Of a stretch of 64,000 bases of DNA, positions 7,347 to 17,068 are shown one piece after another. The stretch is taken from assembly GCF_947631635.1 (NCBI RefSeq), contig NZ_CANRMB010000001.1, positions 1-64,000 of the forward strand, given 5' to 3'. The DNA comes from an uncultured Dysosmobacter sp. (GTDB lineage: Bacteria; Bacillota; Clostridia; Oscillospirales; Oscillospiraceae). The position numbers and the translations under genes were made by a program. Position 1 is the first letter of the stretch. Each line of letters opens with the position of its first letter. The notes beneath the pieces were generated by a model. That model made no database searches. It was not told the origin of the DNA and saw nothing but the letters and a program-made list of their open reading frames with translations.

Positions 7347-9071
7347 TCACTCCCTCTTCCCACGCTCGCTGATATCCGCAGGCAGCGTGATGGTGATGTC
7401 GGTGCCCTTTCCCGGCTCAGACTGGATGTGGAGTCCGTATTCCTTTCCATACAGCAGCTGGATGCGTCGGGCAATATTCGCCACAGCCACCTGATTGTGC
7501 TTGGCGTCCAGCTCTGTCCGGTGCGTCTGCTCAAAATCGATCTGTGTTGCGTCAAAACCGACGCCGTCATCGGAAACGCGCACGCAGACTGCCCGTTCCT
7601 CCTCCCAGATACTCAGACGTACGGTGCCCCCGCCGCGTTTTGGCTCCAGACCGTGGACAATGCTGTTTTCCACCAGCGGCTGTATGGTCAGCTTAGGCAG
7701 ATAATAGCGCAGGATCTCCGGGTCCTCCAAGTCGATGGAATAATTCAGACTATCGCCAAAGCGCTCTTTTTGTAGCTCCAGATAATACCGGACATAGCGC
7801 AGTTCCTCTTGGAACGTGATGGTCTGCTCGTGCTTGTGACTGATGTTGACCCGCAGCAGCTGAGCAAGATTGGTCACCATGCGGCAGATGCCGGTCTCGC
7901 CGGCCTCCATGCAGCGGATGTTGATCAGCTCCAGCACATTGAAGATAAAGTGGGGGCGGATCTGCGACTCCAACAGCCGAAACTCCGCATCCCGCAGCAG
8001 AACGCCCTGCTCATAGACCTCTCCGAACAGCGCCTCCAGATTATCCGCCATGTTATTGAAGGCATTCGTCATCCCCTCCGTCTCCACATAGGGGGATTCC
8101 TCCATGCGGACGGAAAGGTCTCCTGTGGCCAGGCGGTCCAGCTTTTGCAGCATCTGCCGCAGCGGCTTGTAAAACAGGTAGATGGCAGCGACTCCCAGTG
8201 CCAGGGTCAATGCCAGGACGACCATGGAGAAGAATATATACACCTTCATGGTCTCGCGGCTGGTCTCAACGATCTCACTGTGAGGAATAAAGATGTCTAT
8301 GGCGGCGTGGGTGGGCAGCAGCGCCTGCCTTGCGTGATAATAACGCCGGTTTCCGAGCTTCAGATAGCCGCTTCCCGCCCCAATGGCCTGCGCAAACAGA
8401 TCCTCTGTCTCACTGAGCGGCTGGCCGGCCGTGGTGAGCAGCACCGCTGCCTGCTGGTAAATGGTATTTAAAGCGGCGGTGTCCGCCAGGCCGTCCACCT
8501 GCAGTTCAATGATGATCTTTCCAAGCGGCGCCATGTTGTCCAGATCAAAATAGTCGACGATCATGTAGCAGTAATCCGGATATTCGGGGAGCTTGTACAG
8601 GTCTCTGGCGGAGTTTTTATCTCCAAGCGTCTCATAGACCCGCATGACCCGGGCAGCCGTCCCTGCATAGATCCCGCTCCGCAGAATGGGGAAGTAGCAT
8701 GCGTCGCTGATCAGATAAAGCCCCGTCACAGTGCTCTGCTCCAATTGGCTGCCCACGAAGAAGGCCCGGTTCAGTCCCTCTTCCACTGCCAGGCGCTGGC
8801 TGGACGGCGTGTTGACGGGGTCCCGCATGAGGCTTTGCGCACTGCTGTCGCTCATGAGATAATAGATGCAGTTTCGCAGTGTGGAAAGAGTTGCCGAGGT
8901 GTCTCCCGCGATCTGCTCCAAATAAAAGGATACCGTTTCCTGCGCGTTGCGTTCCATACGGTCGGCCACCGCGGTGCTGAAATAAACGATGGAGCATATG
9001 ACCGGAAAAAGGATCAGCATGCAGCAGAGGCACAGCGCGCATGCGGTCAGAGACAGCTTTTTTCTCTTCAC
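7347..9071 (-). CDS. Sensor histidine kinase, YesM (LytS-like) family
   Basis: A 574-residue membrane kinase. TM1 is at about residues 8-32, an extracellular sensing region at 35-275, TM2 at 277-301, then a HAMP-like segment. The His_kinase motif QIRPHFIFN places the phosphorylated His at 374. An ATPase domain follows with LVENSIVHGLEP and DDGVGFD boxes. It sits upstream of the YesN-type regulator and divergent from an ABC sugar-binding protein. Such pairs usually sense an extracellular saccharide or the loaded binding protein. The ligand is unknown. Confidence 0.93.
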   Translation of the reverse strand: MKRKKLSLTACALCLCCMLILFPVICSIVYFSTAVADRMERNAQETVSFYLEQIAGDTSATLSTLRNCIYYLMSDSSAQSLMRDPVNTPSSQRLAVEEGLNRAFFVGSQLEQSTVTGLYLISDACYFPILRSGIYAGTAARVMRVYETLGDKNSARDLYKLPEYPDYCYMIVDYFDLDNMAPLGKIIIELQVDGLADTAALNTIYQQAAVLLTTAGQPLSETEDLFAQAIGAGSGYLKLGNRRYYHARQALLPTHAAIDIFIPHSEIVETSRETMKVYIFFSMVVLALTLALGVAAIYLFYKPLRQMLQKLDRLATGDLSVRMEESPYVETEGMTNAFNNMADNLEALFGEVYEQGVLLRDAEFRLLESQIRPHFIFNVLELINIRCMEAGETGICRMVTNLAQLLRVNISHKHEQTITFQEELRYVRYYLELQKERFGDSLNYSIDLEDPEILRYYLPKLTIQPLVENSIVHGLEPKRGGGTVRLSIWEEERAVCVRVSDDGVGFDATQIDFEQTHRTELDAKHNQVAVANIARRIQLLYGKEYGLHIQSEPGKGTDITITLPADISERGKRE

Positions 9072-9270
9072 ACCGATCCCTCCTTACTGGCTCCACTTTA
9101 TCATGTTTATGCTGATAAGGAAATACTTCCGCACTCCATTTCCCGCCTTTTTTTTCCAAAAAGTCAAAACCGCCCCAGTAACAGTGCAAAAAAAGTCTGT
9201 TTTTTATCGGCGAGGTTTTCCATGCTGCCAAAGAGAGTGAAATAATCCCATTTCACATCAAAATGTTCAA

Positions 9271-9299
9271 TTGCCTGAAAGAAAGAGCAAATTTATAAT
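9271..9299 (+). promoter_or_regulatory. Promoter of the carbohydrate ABC operon
   Basis: TTGCCT and TATAAT are separated by 17 bases, 68 bases before the lipoprotein start. It lies in the 295-base divergent region next to the sensor kinase, which is otherwise A/T-rich and shows no other gene. Confidence 0.55.
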
Positions 9300-9366
9300 G
9301 GAAATCACCAACAGGGGAGCTGTCCGCAGCGGCCGGTTCCCCAAAATAAAGAGGAGGATATTCCCC

Positions 9367-10680
9367 ATGAAAAGAAGAGCGCTTGCGATCCTGCTGCTCG
9401 GTGTGATGTGCCTGGGCCTGCTCACCGGGTGCGGCGGCAAAAAGACCGAGGAGCCTGCCGCCGGTACATCTGATGACGGTGTCATCACCATCAACTACCC
9501 CACCTTCCAGTGCGGCGTGAACACTGCGGCCCCTGTGGTGGCGCAGCTGGTGAAGGAGTTCAACGAGGAATACGCCGGCAAATATCAGATCAAGCTGGAG
9601 GAGATCCCCGGCGACGCCAACTATGTGGACAAGATCAAGGTGCAGCTCGGCACCGGCGACCTGCCCCCCGTGGTGTACGGCGCTGGCTACAACCTGCTGG
9701 ACCTGGCTCTGGCCAAGGACCTGGTGGTGGACCTGACGGACATCGTCAACGCTGATCCTGAGTGGAAGGCGCTGTATTCCGACGCCGCGCTGACCACCAA
9801 CAGCCGCGACGGCAAGATCTACGCCTCCTCCGTGGAGGGCTCCGTGGTGGGTTACTTCTACAACAAGGACCTCTTCGCCCAGGCCGGTATTGAGGCTCCC
9901 GCCAAGACCTGGGATGAATTCTTCCAGCAGTGCGAGACCCTGAAGGCCGCCGGCATCACGCCGCTGGCGCTGGATACCGCTGACTCCGCCTGGGTCACCC
10001 AGCTCTGGTGGGGCGCTATGGTGGCGACCGCCAGCGAAAACGGCCTTGCCTTCATGCAGACCATGAACCCCGATGACTACAACTTCGACGAGATGGTCGC
10101 GGCTGTGGAGAAGGTCCAAAAGATGCTTCAGGATTACACCACGCTGGATGCCATCGGCGGCAAGTATGAGCACGCGGCCAACAACTTCCTCTCCGGCCAG
10201 GCCGCTATGATCGCCAATGGTCCCTGGATGATCGGTGATTTCTCTGATACCTCCAAGACCACCGCGGATTTCGCCGACAAGGTCGGCTCCGCCATCTATC
10301 CCGACAACTTTGTGTATGACGCGCCCATCCAGGGGTACTTTGTCACCAAGCAGGATGATCCCAAGCTGGAGGAAGCCGCCATCGCCATGGTGAAATTCTT
10401 CACCTCTGCCCACGCCCAGCAGCTTGGCCTGGAGATGCAGGGCATGGTGCCCGCCTCCAGCTCCGTGGAGATCAGCGCCGATGCCGCCGCCACCTATCCG
10501 CTGCTGGTGGAATTCCTGAGCCAGGCTTCCGAGGCCACTGTCCGCTCCGACAACATGCAGGCCACCATGTACTCCAACCTGCTGGACGTGGTCAGCCAGG
10601 AGCTGCCCCGTCTGGCCTCCGGTGAGCTGGACGCCGCCGCTTTCTGCCAGGCGCTGACCGACGCTGCCGCCAAAAACTGA
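9367..10680 (+). CDS. Carbohydrate ABC transporter substrate-binding lipoprotein
   Basis: A 437-residue lipoprotein. The signal peptide ends in the lipobox LLTGC with Cys22 as the lipid anchor, followed by an acidic/Gly-Ala linker. The mature part is a family 1 solute-binding protein (VVYGAGYNLLDLA, GKIYASSVEGSVVGYFYNKDLF, FLSGQAAMIANGPWMIGDF are typical segments). The ATG at 9367 has AGGAGG nine bases upstream. It is the first gene of a nine-gene operon. A hairpin downstream probably lowers expression of the permeases relative to this protein. The sugar is unknown; neighbours suggest an amino or polyol-like sugar. Confidence 0.93.
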   Translation: MKRRALAILLLGVMCLGLLTGCGGKKTEEPAAGTSDDGVITINYPTFQCGVNTAAPVVAQLVKEFNEEYAGKYQIKLEEIPGDANYVDKIKVQLGTGDLPPVVYGAGYNLLDLALAKDLVVDLTDIVNADPEWKALYSDAALTTNSRDGKIYASSVEGSVVGYFYNKDLFAQAGIEAPAKTWDEFFQQCETLKAAGITPLALDTADSAWVTQLWWGAMVATASENGLAFMQTMNPDDYNFDEMVAAVEKVQKMLQDYTTLDAIGGKYEHAANNFLSGQAAMIANGPWMIGDFSDTSKTTADFADKVGSAIYPDNFVYDAPIQGYFVTKQDDPKLEEAAIAMVKFFTSAHAQQLGLEMQGMVPASSSVEISADAAATYPLLVEFLSQASEATVRSDNMQATMYSNLLDVVSQELPRLASGELDAAAFCQALTDAAAKN

Positions 10681-10702
10681 ATATTTCGGACCCGCTATTG
10701 AA

Positions 10703-10737
10703 AAAGGGACTGTCGGAGCCGCTTCGACAGTCCCTTT
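10703..10737 (+). terminator. Hairpin attenuator between binding protein and permease genes
   Basis: AAAGGGACTGTCG pairs perfectly with CGACAGTCCCTTT around a nine-base loop. It has only a short T run (TTT then CCC), so it may be leaky or act as an mRNA 3' stabiliser, giving more binding protein than permease. Confidence 0.65.
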
Positions 10738-10782
10738 CCCACCAACGATGCCGCTGCCGCATCGGAAAGGAATGTGACCGCC

Positions 10783-11655
10783 TTGAAAATCAAAAAAGGA
10801 TGGATCCCCATATTTTTACTTCCGGCTGTCATCCTCTTTCTGCTGATCTACGCAGTGCCTCTGGTCATGGTATTTGTCACATCGCTGTTTGATTACCGCC
10901 TGACCGGGCAGGGAATGACATTTATCGGTTTTGACAACTATGTCCGTCTGTTTCACGATCCGGATTTCGCCAAGGCCCTGTTCAACACCGTGATCTGGAT
11001 CTTCATCCAGTGCATCGCCCATGTGGCGCTGGGCACCTTCATCGCCCTGATCCTCTATAAAAAGCCCAAAGGCTGGAAGTTTGTCCGCACGGCCTATATG
11101 ATCCCCAACATCATCTCCAACGCCGCGATCGGCATGATCTTCCTGAATATTTTCAATCCCCAGTTCGGCATTATCAACTCCGTTCTCAAGGCCGTGGGAC
11201 TGGAGCACCTCACCCACAACTGGCTGATGGACTCCTCCACCGCATTTCCCTCCGTCACGCTGATCTGGGTCCTGTTCGCCGGCTACACCACCACGCTGGT
11301 GCTGGCCCAGGCCCTCTCCATCGACGAATCCGTGCTGGAGGCCGCAAAGGTGGACGGCGCGACGCCCTTCCAGACAGACCTTTTCGTGGTGCTGCCGCTG
11401 CTGAAAAAGATCATCGGCACCACCATGGTTATGGCCGCCACATACATGCTGCAGATGTTCGACCTGATCTACATCACCACCAACGGCGGCCCCGGCAAAA
11501 CCACCACCAACCTGCCGCTGCTGCTGTACGGCGTGTATAAAGGGGAGAACAACTACGGCTACGCCAATACCATCGGTGTGTTCATCGTGGTCATCGGCGT
11601 TGTCGCCATGACCGTCATCAACAAAGCCCTGAAGGTCAATGACGAAGATTATTAA
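10783..11655 (+). CDS. Carbohydrate ABC transporter permease (MalF-like)
   Basis: About 290 residues with six membrane segments, beginning KIKKGWIPIFLLPAVILFLLIY. The EAA loop is EAAKVDGATPFQTDLFVVLPLL, in part, near residue 190, which contacts the ATPase. Start is uncertain: TTG at 10783 sits 12 bases after GGAAAGG, and GTG at 10774 is in frame but too close to that site. It follows the binding-protein gene and precedes the MalG-like partner, so the two should form the heterodimeric channel. Confidence 0.9.
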   Translation: MKIKKGWIPIFLLPAVILFLLIYAVPLVMVFVTSLFDYRLTGQGMTFIGFDNYVRLFHDPDFAKALFNTVIWIFIQCIAHVALGTFIALILYKKPKGWKFVRTAYMIPNIISNAAIGMIFLNIFNPQFGIINSVLKAVGLEHLTHNWLMDSSTAFPSVTLIWVLFAGYTTTLVLAQALSIDESVLEAAKVDGATPFQTDLFVVLPLLKKIIGTTMVMAATYMLQMFDLIYITTNGGPGKTTTNLPLLLYGVYKGENNYGYANTIGVFIVVIGVVAMTVINKALKVNDEDY

Positions 11656-11670
11656 AGGGAGGGACAGTAT

Positions 11671-12516
11671 ATGAGCCATATGCAAATGACGACCAAAGAG
11701 CGCGTGCTGTGCGTGCTGAAATATCTGTTCCTGGCCCTGTGCGTCTTTGTGGCGCTGTTCCCCATCATCTGGGTCATCATGTCCTCCTTCAAGACCAACG
11801 CGGAGATCCTCTCCAACGGCGTGGCGCTGCCCAAGACCCCCAGCCTCACCGGCTACCGCAACGCCCTGACCATTTCTCCCATCCTCAATTATTTTGGACA
11901 CAGCATCATCATCACCACGGTCTCCACCGTGCTGAATGTGCTGTTTTTGGCCATGGCGGCCTATGTGTTTGCCCGCTGCCGCTTCCGCGGGCGGGACGTG
12001 CTGTACTTCATCCTGTCGCTGGCCATGGTCATCCCCATGACGGCCCTGCTGCATCCGGTGTACAGCGTCATCCAGGCGCTGGGACTTTACGACACCAAGA
12101 CGGGCCTGATCCTGGTCTACACAGCCCTGAACCTGCCCATGAGCCTGCTGATCCTGCGGGGGACCTTCCTGTCTATCCCGCGGGCGCTGGAGGAGGCCGC
12201 CTATGTGGACGGCGCCGGGTTTGTCCGCACCTTTTTCCAGATCATGCTGCCCTGCGCCAAGGGCGGGCTCACCTCCGCGGCCGTGCTGGCGTTTTTGCAG
12301 TCCTGGAACGAGTTCACCTTTGCCCTGGTGCTGACCAGCGGCCAGGACGCACGCACGCTCCCGCTGTCGCTGTCTTATTTCACCGCTCAATTCAGCTTTG
12401 ACTATCCCGCCATGTTTGCCGCGGTCACCATTGCCGTGATCCCCTCCATCATCGTATTCGCGGTGTTCCAGGAGCAGGTGGTGTCCAGCCTGACCGCCGG
12501 TTCGGTCAAGGAATAA
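11671..12516 (+). CDS. Carbohydrate ABC transporter permease (MalG-like)
   Basis: A 281-residue, six-span permease of the MalG type. The EAA motif [21 protein letters not shown] is near residue 170, and the C-terminus has the usual [15 protein letters not shown] ending found in CUT1 importers. GGGAGGGA precedes the ATG by seven bases, and the gene starts 15 bases after the MalF-like gene. It forms the translocation path with that gene. The family is clear; the substrate is not. Confidence 0.93.
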   Translation: MSHMQMTTKERVLCVLKYLFLALCVFVALFPIIWVIMSSFKTNAEILSNGVALPKTPSLTGYRNALTISPILNYFGHSIIITTVSTVLNVLFLAMAAYVFARCRFRGRDVLYFILSLAMVIPMTALLHPVYSVIQALGLYDTKTGLILVYTALNLPMSLLILRGTFLSIPRALEEAAYVDGAGFVRTFFQIMLPCAKGGLTSAAVLAFLQSWNEFTFALVLTSGQDARTLPLSLSYFTAQFSFDYPAMFAAVTIAVIPSIIVFAVFQEQVVSSLTAGSVKE

Positions 12517-12532
12517 GAAAGGAAGCGTACCA

Positions 12533-13636
12533 ATGGCAAGTATTACTTTGAAACATATTCAAAAGGTCTATCCCGGCGGCGTCAAGGTGATCGAGGACCT
12601 GAATCTGGAGATCCAGGACCGGGAATTCATCGTACTGGTCGGTCCCTCCGGCTGCGGAAAATCCACGACTCTGCGCATGATCGCCGGTTTGGAGGAGGTA
12701 TCCGGCGGCGAGCTGTACATCGGCGACCGGCTGGTGAACGAGGTGGTCCCCAAGGAGCGGGACATCGCCATGGTGTTCCAGAACTACGCCCTGTATCCGC
12801 ATATGACGGTCTACAAAAACATGGCCTTCGCGCTGAAGCTGCGGAAAACAGACAAGGCCCTTATTGACCAGAAGGTCCATGAGGCCGCCCGTATCCTGGA
12901 TATCGAGCACCTGCTCAACCGCAAGCCCCGGGCGCTTTCCGGCGGCCAGCGCCAGCGCGTGGCCCTGGGCCGCGCCATGGTGCGGGACCCCAAGGTCTTT
13001 TTGCTGGATGAGCCGCTGTCCAACCTGGACGCCAAGCTGCGGACGCAGATGCGCACGGAGATCACCAAGCTCCATAAACGCCTTCAGACCACCTTTGTCT
13101 ATGTCACTCATGACCAGACGGAGGCCATGACCATGGGCGACCGCATCGTGGTCATGAAAGAGGGCGTCATCCAGCAGGTGGATACCCCCCAGAACCTGTA
13201 TGACGCCCCCTGCAACCTGTTTGTGGCCGGCTTCATCGGCTCTCCCCAGATGAACTTCATGGACGCTCAGGTCCGCCTGCGGGATGGGAAATACGTCGTG
13301 GCGCTAGGGCCCTATGAGCTGCCGGTCTCCCCGGAAAAACAGGCGGCGCTGGAGGGTTATGACGGCAAGAATGTGACCCTCGGCATCCGCCCGGAGGACT
13401 TCCACGCCGAGGGCGCGCTTCTGGCCGATGGAGACTGCATCGTGGAGATGCAGGTCGATATCGCCGAGCTGATGGGCGCCGACACCTATTTCCACGGCGT
13501 ATGCGCCGGCACACAGCTGAATGTCCGTGCGCCCTCCCACATCCACGCACCGGCCGGCAGCCTTCTGCGGCTGGCGGTAGACTGCAAAAAGATGCACCTG
13601 TTTGACCAGGAGTCCCAGCAGGCGATCCTCAACTGA
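12533..13636 (+). CDS. ABC transporter ATP-binding protein (MsmK/UgpC type)
   Basis: A 367-residue ATPase. Walker [10 protein letters not shown] is at about 38-46, the Q-loop within [12 protein letters not shown], signature [14 protein letters not shown] near 135, Walker [14 protein letters not shown] and the H-loop VTHDQTEA. The C-terminal TOBE region (about 240-360), with GIRPEDF, is the regulatory half found in CUT1 ATPases. In Firmicutes such ATPases are often shared among importers, but here it is encoded in the operon, directly after both permeases. Confidence 0.94.
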   Translation: MASITLKHIQKVYPGGVKVIEDLNLEIQDREFIVLVGPSGCGKSTTLRMIAGLEEVSGGELYIGDRLVNEVVPKERDIAMVFQNYALYPHMTVYKNMAFALKLRKTDKALIDQKVHEAARILDIEHLLNRKPRALSGGQRQRVALGRAMVRDPKVFLLDEPLSNLDAKLRTQMRTEITKLHKRLQTTFVYVTHDQTEAMTMGDRIVVMKEGVIQQVDTPQNLYDAPCNLFVAGFIGSPQMNFMDAQVRLRDGKYVVALGPYELPVSPEKQAALEGYDGKNVTLGIRPEDFHAEGALLADGDCIVEMQVDIAELMGADTYFHGVCAGTQLNVRAPSHIHAPAGSLLRLAVDCKKMHLFDQESQQAILN

Positions 13637-13653
13637 GAAAGGAATGGCGCCGG

Positions 13654-14337
13654 ATGACACTGTTTCAGCCAAGCTATCTAAAAGAAGGGCCCGGGATCGA
13701 CAAGGATGCGCCGCCGAAGCGCGGGCTGGCCCTGCTGCTGGAGATCCTGGTGCGGGAATTCTGGCAGATCATCAAGGTCAATCTGCTGTTTCTGGTCTGC
13801 GCGCTGCCGCTGGTGACCTTCGGCGCCGCCCGGGCCGCCTTGTCGCGCTGCACCATGAACATGGTGCGGGACGTTCCCAATGACGTGTGGCCCGATTTCT
13901 TCCGGGCGTTCCGGCAGGATCTTCCCCGCAGCACCGCCGCTGGTCTGGCGGAGCTGTTTTGGCTGGGGCTGTGCCTTGCGGCGCTGTCCACGGACGCCGT
14001 GCATGCCAGCATTCCGCTGACAGGAGCGGTCTGCGCGGTCCTGGTGGCCGGAGGGCTGTTCTTCAGCTATCTGTGGCCCATGCTGGTCACCATCGACGTC
14101 CCGGCTGCCGCCGCCGTCCGCAACGCCGCCGCGCTGGCCTTCGGCTGTCTGCACCACAGCCTTCCCGCCTTCCTGACGGAAGCGGTTCTGCTGGCGTCGG
14201 GCCTGTGGTTTTTCCCGCTGTCCCTGCCTCTGGTGCTGCTGATCCCCTTTGGAATGAGCAGTTTTTTCACAAGCTTTGCCGCCTGGTCGGATATCCGCCG
14301 CCTGATCGTATCCAAAAGCACGAAAGGAGTTTCATAA
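13654..14337 (+). CDS. YesL/DUF624-family membrane protein
   Basis: A 227-residue protein with about five hydrophobic segments. The first (FWQIIKVNLLFLVCALPLVTFGAARAAL, in part) is the hallmark of the YesL (DUF624) family, which commonly accompanies CUT1 sugar importers and YesMN regulators. Function is unknown, and a transport accessory role is the usual guess. AAAGGA lies about eleven bases before the ATG. The next gene starts two bases after the stop. Confidence 0.8.
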   Translation: MTLFQPSYLKEGPGIDKDAPPKRGLALLLEILVREFWQIIKVNLLFLVCALPLVTFGAARAALSRCTMNMVRDVPNDVWPDFFRAFRQDLPRSTAAGLAELFWLGLCLAALSTDAVHASIPLTGAVCAVLVAGGLFFSYLWPMLVTIDVPAAAAVRNAAALAFGCLHHSLPAFLTEAVLLASGLWFFPLSLPLVLLIPFGMSSFFTSFAAWSDIRRLIVSKSTKGVS

Positions 14338-14339
14338 TT

Positions 14340-15437
14340 ATGATCAAAATTGGCATCATCGGTTTGGGTGAGGTCTCCCAGTGTATGCACCTCCCCATCC
14401 TGCAGGACCTCTGCGACACCTATACAGTGACCGCTGTCTCCGACGTGGCCCCATCCCTGGTGGCCTATATCCAGAACAAGTATCACATCCCCCAGGCGTA
14501 TGCCAGCGCGGTGGACCTGATCGACCAGGCGGACATCGACGCGGTGATGATCCTCTCTCCCGACCAGTATCATGGGGAGTATGCCGCCCGCGCCCTGCGG
14601 GCCGGCAAGCACGTTTTTGTGGAAAAGCCCGTCACCCTCTGCCTGGAGGAGCTGCGTGAACTGATCGAGCTGAAAAAGAACTATCCCCAGCAGATCGTGA
14701 TGGTGGGCTACATGCGGCGCTATGCCGGACCCTATCTCAAGGCCAAGGAGATCCTGACGGAGACCCCCATGAAGACGGAATACCTCCGTTTCCGGGATAT
14801 CATTCTGGAAGCGCCCTTTTTCATCGGTCAGACGCGCCCGGTATTCTATCCCAAGGATGTGCCTGCCGAGGTCATCCAGGAGGGCCGTGAGCGCCGCCGC
14901 GCCCATCTGGACCGCGCCATCGGCGCCGATGCCACCGATGAGATGCGGACCACCTATCAGATGATGACGGGTCTGGGCTGCCACTCCTTCGCGGCGGTGC
15001 GGGAGCTGTTCGGCGTTCCCACCAAGATCCACTCCGTCACCACGGCTGCCGATGGGCAGCACGTCGTCATTGTTATGGAATTTGCCGGCGGCTTCCTGGG
15101 CACCTATGAGCTGGTGAACAATCAGGATATCGTGCAGTTTGACGCCGCGATTGAGGTGTTCCAGAAAACGCGAAAGGTGCTGGTCAAATATGAGACCCCC
15201 TATCTGCGCTATCAGCCCGCCTTCGTGCAGGTGACGGAATCCACCGGTACCGACACCCGCACCACCACCTACGGTCCGGATTTCCGCGATGCCTTCCACA
15301 CAGAGCTCAAGCTCTTTGCCCAGTGCATCCAAACCGGCGAGCAGCCCAAGACCAATCTGGAGGACGCCGTGGCTGACCTGGAGCTGTTCCAGGAGATCAT
15401 CCGGGTGATGGCCCGTCAGAAGGAGGAAGCGAAGTGA
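14340..15437 (+). CDS. Gfo/Idh/MocA-family NAD(P)-dependent oxidoreductase
   Basis: A 365-residue dehydrogenase. The N-terminal Rossmann domain starts IKIGIIGLGEVSQ, and EKP (AGKHVFVEKPVTLC near residue 92-105) is the conserved nicotinamide-site motif. GLGCHSFAAVRELFG near 210-224 supplies the usual catalytic His region. AAAGGAG precedes the ATG at 14340 by ten bases. Members oxidise or reduce hydroxyls of sugars, inositols or sugar acids. With the TIM-barrel isomerase that follows (four-base overlap), it suggests oxidation of an imported sugar or cyclitol to a keto form. Substrate unknown. Confidence 0.9.
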   Translation: MIKIGIIGLGEVSQCMHLPILQDLCDTYTVTAVSDVAPSLVAYIQNKYHIPQAYASAVDLIDQADIDAVMILSPDQYHGEYAARALRAGKHVFVEKPVTLCLEELRELIELKKNYPQQIVMVGYMRRYAGPYLKAKEILTETPMKTEYLRFRDIILEAPFFIGQTRPVFYPKDVPAEVIQEGRERRRAHLDRAIGADATDEMRTTYQMMTGLGCHSFAAVRELFGVPTKIHSVTTAADGQHVVIVMEFAGGFLGTYELVNNQDIVQFDAAIEVFQKTRKVLVKYETPYLRYQPAFVQVTESTGTDTRTTTYGPDFRDAFHTELKLFAQCIQTGEQPKTNLEDAVADLELFQEIIRVMARQKEEAK

Positions 15438-16333
15438 GCCGCATCAAGATCGCCACCGCCCCCTGTTCCTGGGGCGTATGGTATGCCGACGGCACGCCCT
15501 CCGGGACCCCCTGGGAGGTGTTTTTGGACCAGGCGGCCGAGGCTGGCTATCAGGCCCTGGAGCTGGGGCCGGACGGCTATCTTCCCACGGACGAAGGCCG
15601 CCTGCGGGAGGAGCTGGCCCGCCGGGGGCTGGAGGTCTGCGCCGGCACAGCCTGCTACGCCTTTGACCAGGGCGCCTCCTTCGCCGATTTCCGCCCCCGC
15701 GTCCAGGCGCTCTGCAAGCGTCTGACCAGTCTGGGAGTGAAATACCTGGTCACCATGGATGAATCCGACGTGGGCCTGTACAGCGAGAAAAAGCAGACGC
15801 TGTCCGCGGCGGAATGGACCGCCTTTTTGACAAAGATCCGGGAGATGGGCGAATACACCCGGCAGGAATTCGGGATCGAAGTCGTCTATCACCCCCACAT
15901 CAAAACCATGATCGAGTACGAGAGCGAGATCATCCGCCTGCTGGATTTCACCGGCCTGGATCTGTGCTTTGATACCGGCCACCATGCCTACGACAATGGA
16001 AACGGACGGCAGGGCGATCCCTCTGCTCCGGATTTCATGCGCCGCTTTGCCGGCCGCATCGCGTATCTGCACTTCAAGCAGGTGGACGGCGCTGTGTATC
16101 GAAAGGTTATGGAGGAGCACATCGATTCGGACACCGCTTTTGACATCAATGTCATGTGCGATCTGCCCGACGGCATCATCGATTTCACCCAGGTCAGGCA
16201 GGTCCTGGATGACATCGGCTTCTCCGGCATCGCCGTGGTGGAATCCGACATGCCCCGGGCAACCACAGCCCAGGCATTTGCCTCCGCCAAGCGGAATCTG
16301 AACTATTTGAGAGAGATCCATATGATCGACTGA
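15434..16333 (+). CDS. Sugar phosphate isomerase/epimerase (IolE-like TIM barrel)
   Basis: A 299-residue TIM-barrel protein of the AP endonuclease 2 superfamily. It opens RIKIATAPCSWGVWYADG, very like inosose dehydratase IolE, and has metal-site residues in VVYHPHIKTMIE, LCFDTGHHAY and YLHFKQVDG and an Glu in VVESDMPRA. Starts at GTG 15434, overlapping the dehydrogenase stop by four bases. Likely dehydrates or epimerises the keto product of the dehydrogenase. IolE activity itself is not proven, because the rest of the inositol pathway is absent. Confidence 0.85.
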   Translation: MSRIKIATAPCSWGVWYADGTPSGTPWEVFLDQAAEAGYQALELGPDGYLPTDEGRLREELARRGLEVCAGTACYAFDQGASFADFRPRVQALCKRLTSLGVKYLVTMDESDVGLYSEKKQTLSAAEWTAFLTKIREMGEYTRQEFGIEVVYHPHIKTMIEYESEIIRLLDFTGLDLCFDTGHHAYDNGNGRQGDPSAPDFMRRFAGRIAYLHFKQVDGAVYRKVMEEHIDSDTAFDINVMCDLPDGIIDFTQVRQVLDDIGFSGIAVVESDMPRATTAQAFASAKRNLNYLREIHMID

Positions 16334-16345
16334 GGAGGGAATCCC

Positions 16346-17068
16346 TTGAACCTGATCGTCTGTAAAGATTATGAGGAAATGAGCCGCAGGGCGGCTGAAC
16401 TTGCGGCGGCGTGTATCCAGGCCGATCCGACGGGCCTGGTGAGCTTCCCGGGCGGCGATACGCCGCTGGGCATGGTACACGCCTTCGCCGACCTGGTGAA
16501 TGCGGGAAAGGTGGATATCTCCGGTGCTCACTATGTCTCGTTGGACGAGTGGGTCGGGCTGTCCGGCCTGGACGAGGGCTCCTGCGGACGGTTCAACCGC
16601 ACGGAGCTGCTGGGCCGCCTGCAAAAGCGTTTCGCCGGCGTCCATCTGATCGACGGCGCCGCCGCTGATATCGAGGCGGAGCGGGCCGCTCTGGACAGCT
16701 ATATCGCGCAGTACGGCCCCTTGACCGTATCGGTGCTGGGGATCGGCATGAACGGACATCTGGGTTTTAACGAGGACGGTGTGGATCTGGACCTGAACGC
16801 CCACATCATCCCGCTCTCCGAGACCACCAAGCAGGTCATGCACAAGTACTTCGGAGAAAAGTTCCACCCGGAATACGGGATTTCACAGGGGATCCGCCAG
16901 ATCATGGCGGCCAAAACGGTCATTTTGATCGCCAACGGCTCCCATAAGGCGGAGATCCTTCGCCGGGCGCTGTGCGGAGAGGTCAGCAACCGGGTCCCGG
17001 CTTCTGTACTGCAAAAGCATCCAAACTGCTATGTCGTGGCCGATGAAGCGGCCGCGGCCAAGCTGTGA
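16346..17068 (+). CDS. Glucosamine-6-phosphate deaminase-like protein (NagB family)
   Basis: A 240-residue NagB/6-phosphogluconolactonase-fold enzyme. The catalytic set of NagB is present: Asp67 in LDEWVGL and His138/Glu143 in GMNGHLGFNE. The C-terminus is short but complete. It starts at TTG 16346 with GGAGGG seven bases upstream. Known members turn glucosamine-6-phosphate into fructose-6-phosphate and ammonia. The ring chemistry around it (dehydrogenase, isomerase, kinase) suggests an amino-sugar-derived substrate, possibly not the standard one. Confidence 0.85.
   Translation: MNLIVCKDYEEMSRRAAELAAACIQADPTGLVSFPGGDTPLGMVHAFADLVNAGKVDISGAHYVSLDEWVGLSGLDEGSCGRFNRTELLGRLQKRFAGVHLIDGAAADIEAERAALDSYIAQYGPLTVSVLGIGMNGHLGFNEDGVDLDLNAHIIPLSETTKQVMHKYFGEKFHPEYGISQGIRQIMAAKTVILIANGSHKAEILRRALCGEVSNRVPASVLQKHPNCYVVADEAAAAKL

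Noticed and set aside
10816-12390. 524-codon minus-strand frame over the MalF/MalG-like permeases
   Set aside because: Gln/Gly/Asp/His-rich, no motif, and spans two real genes on the other strand.
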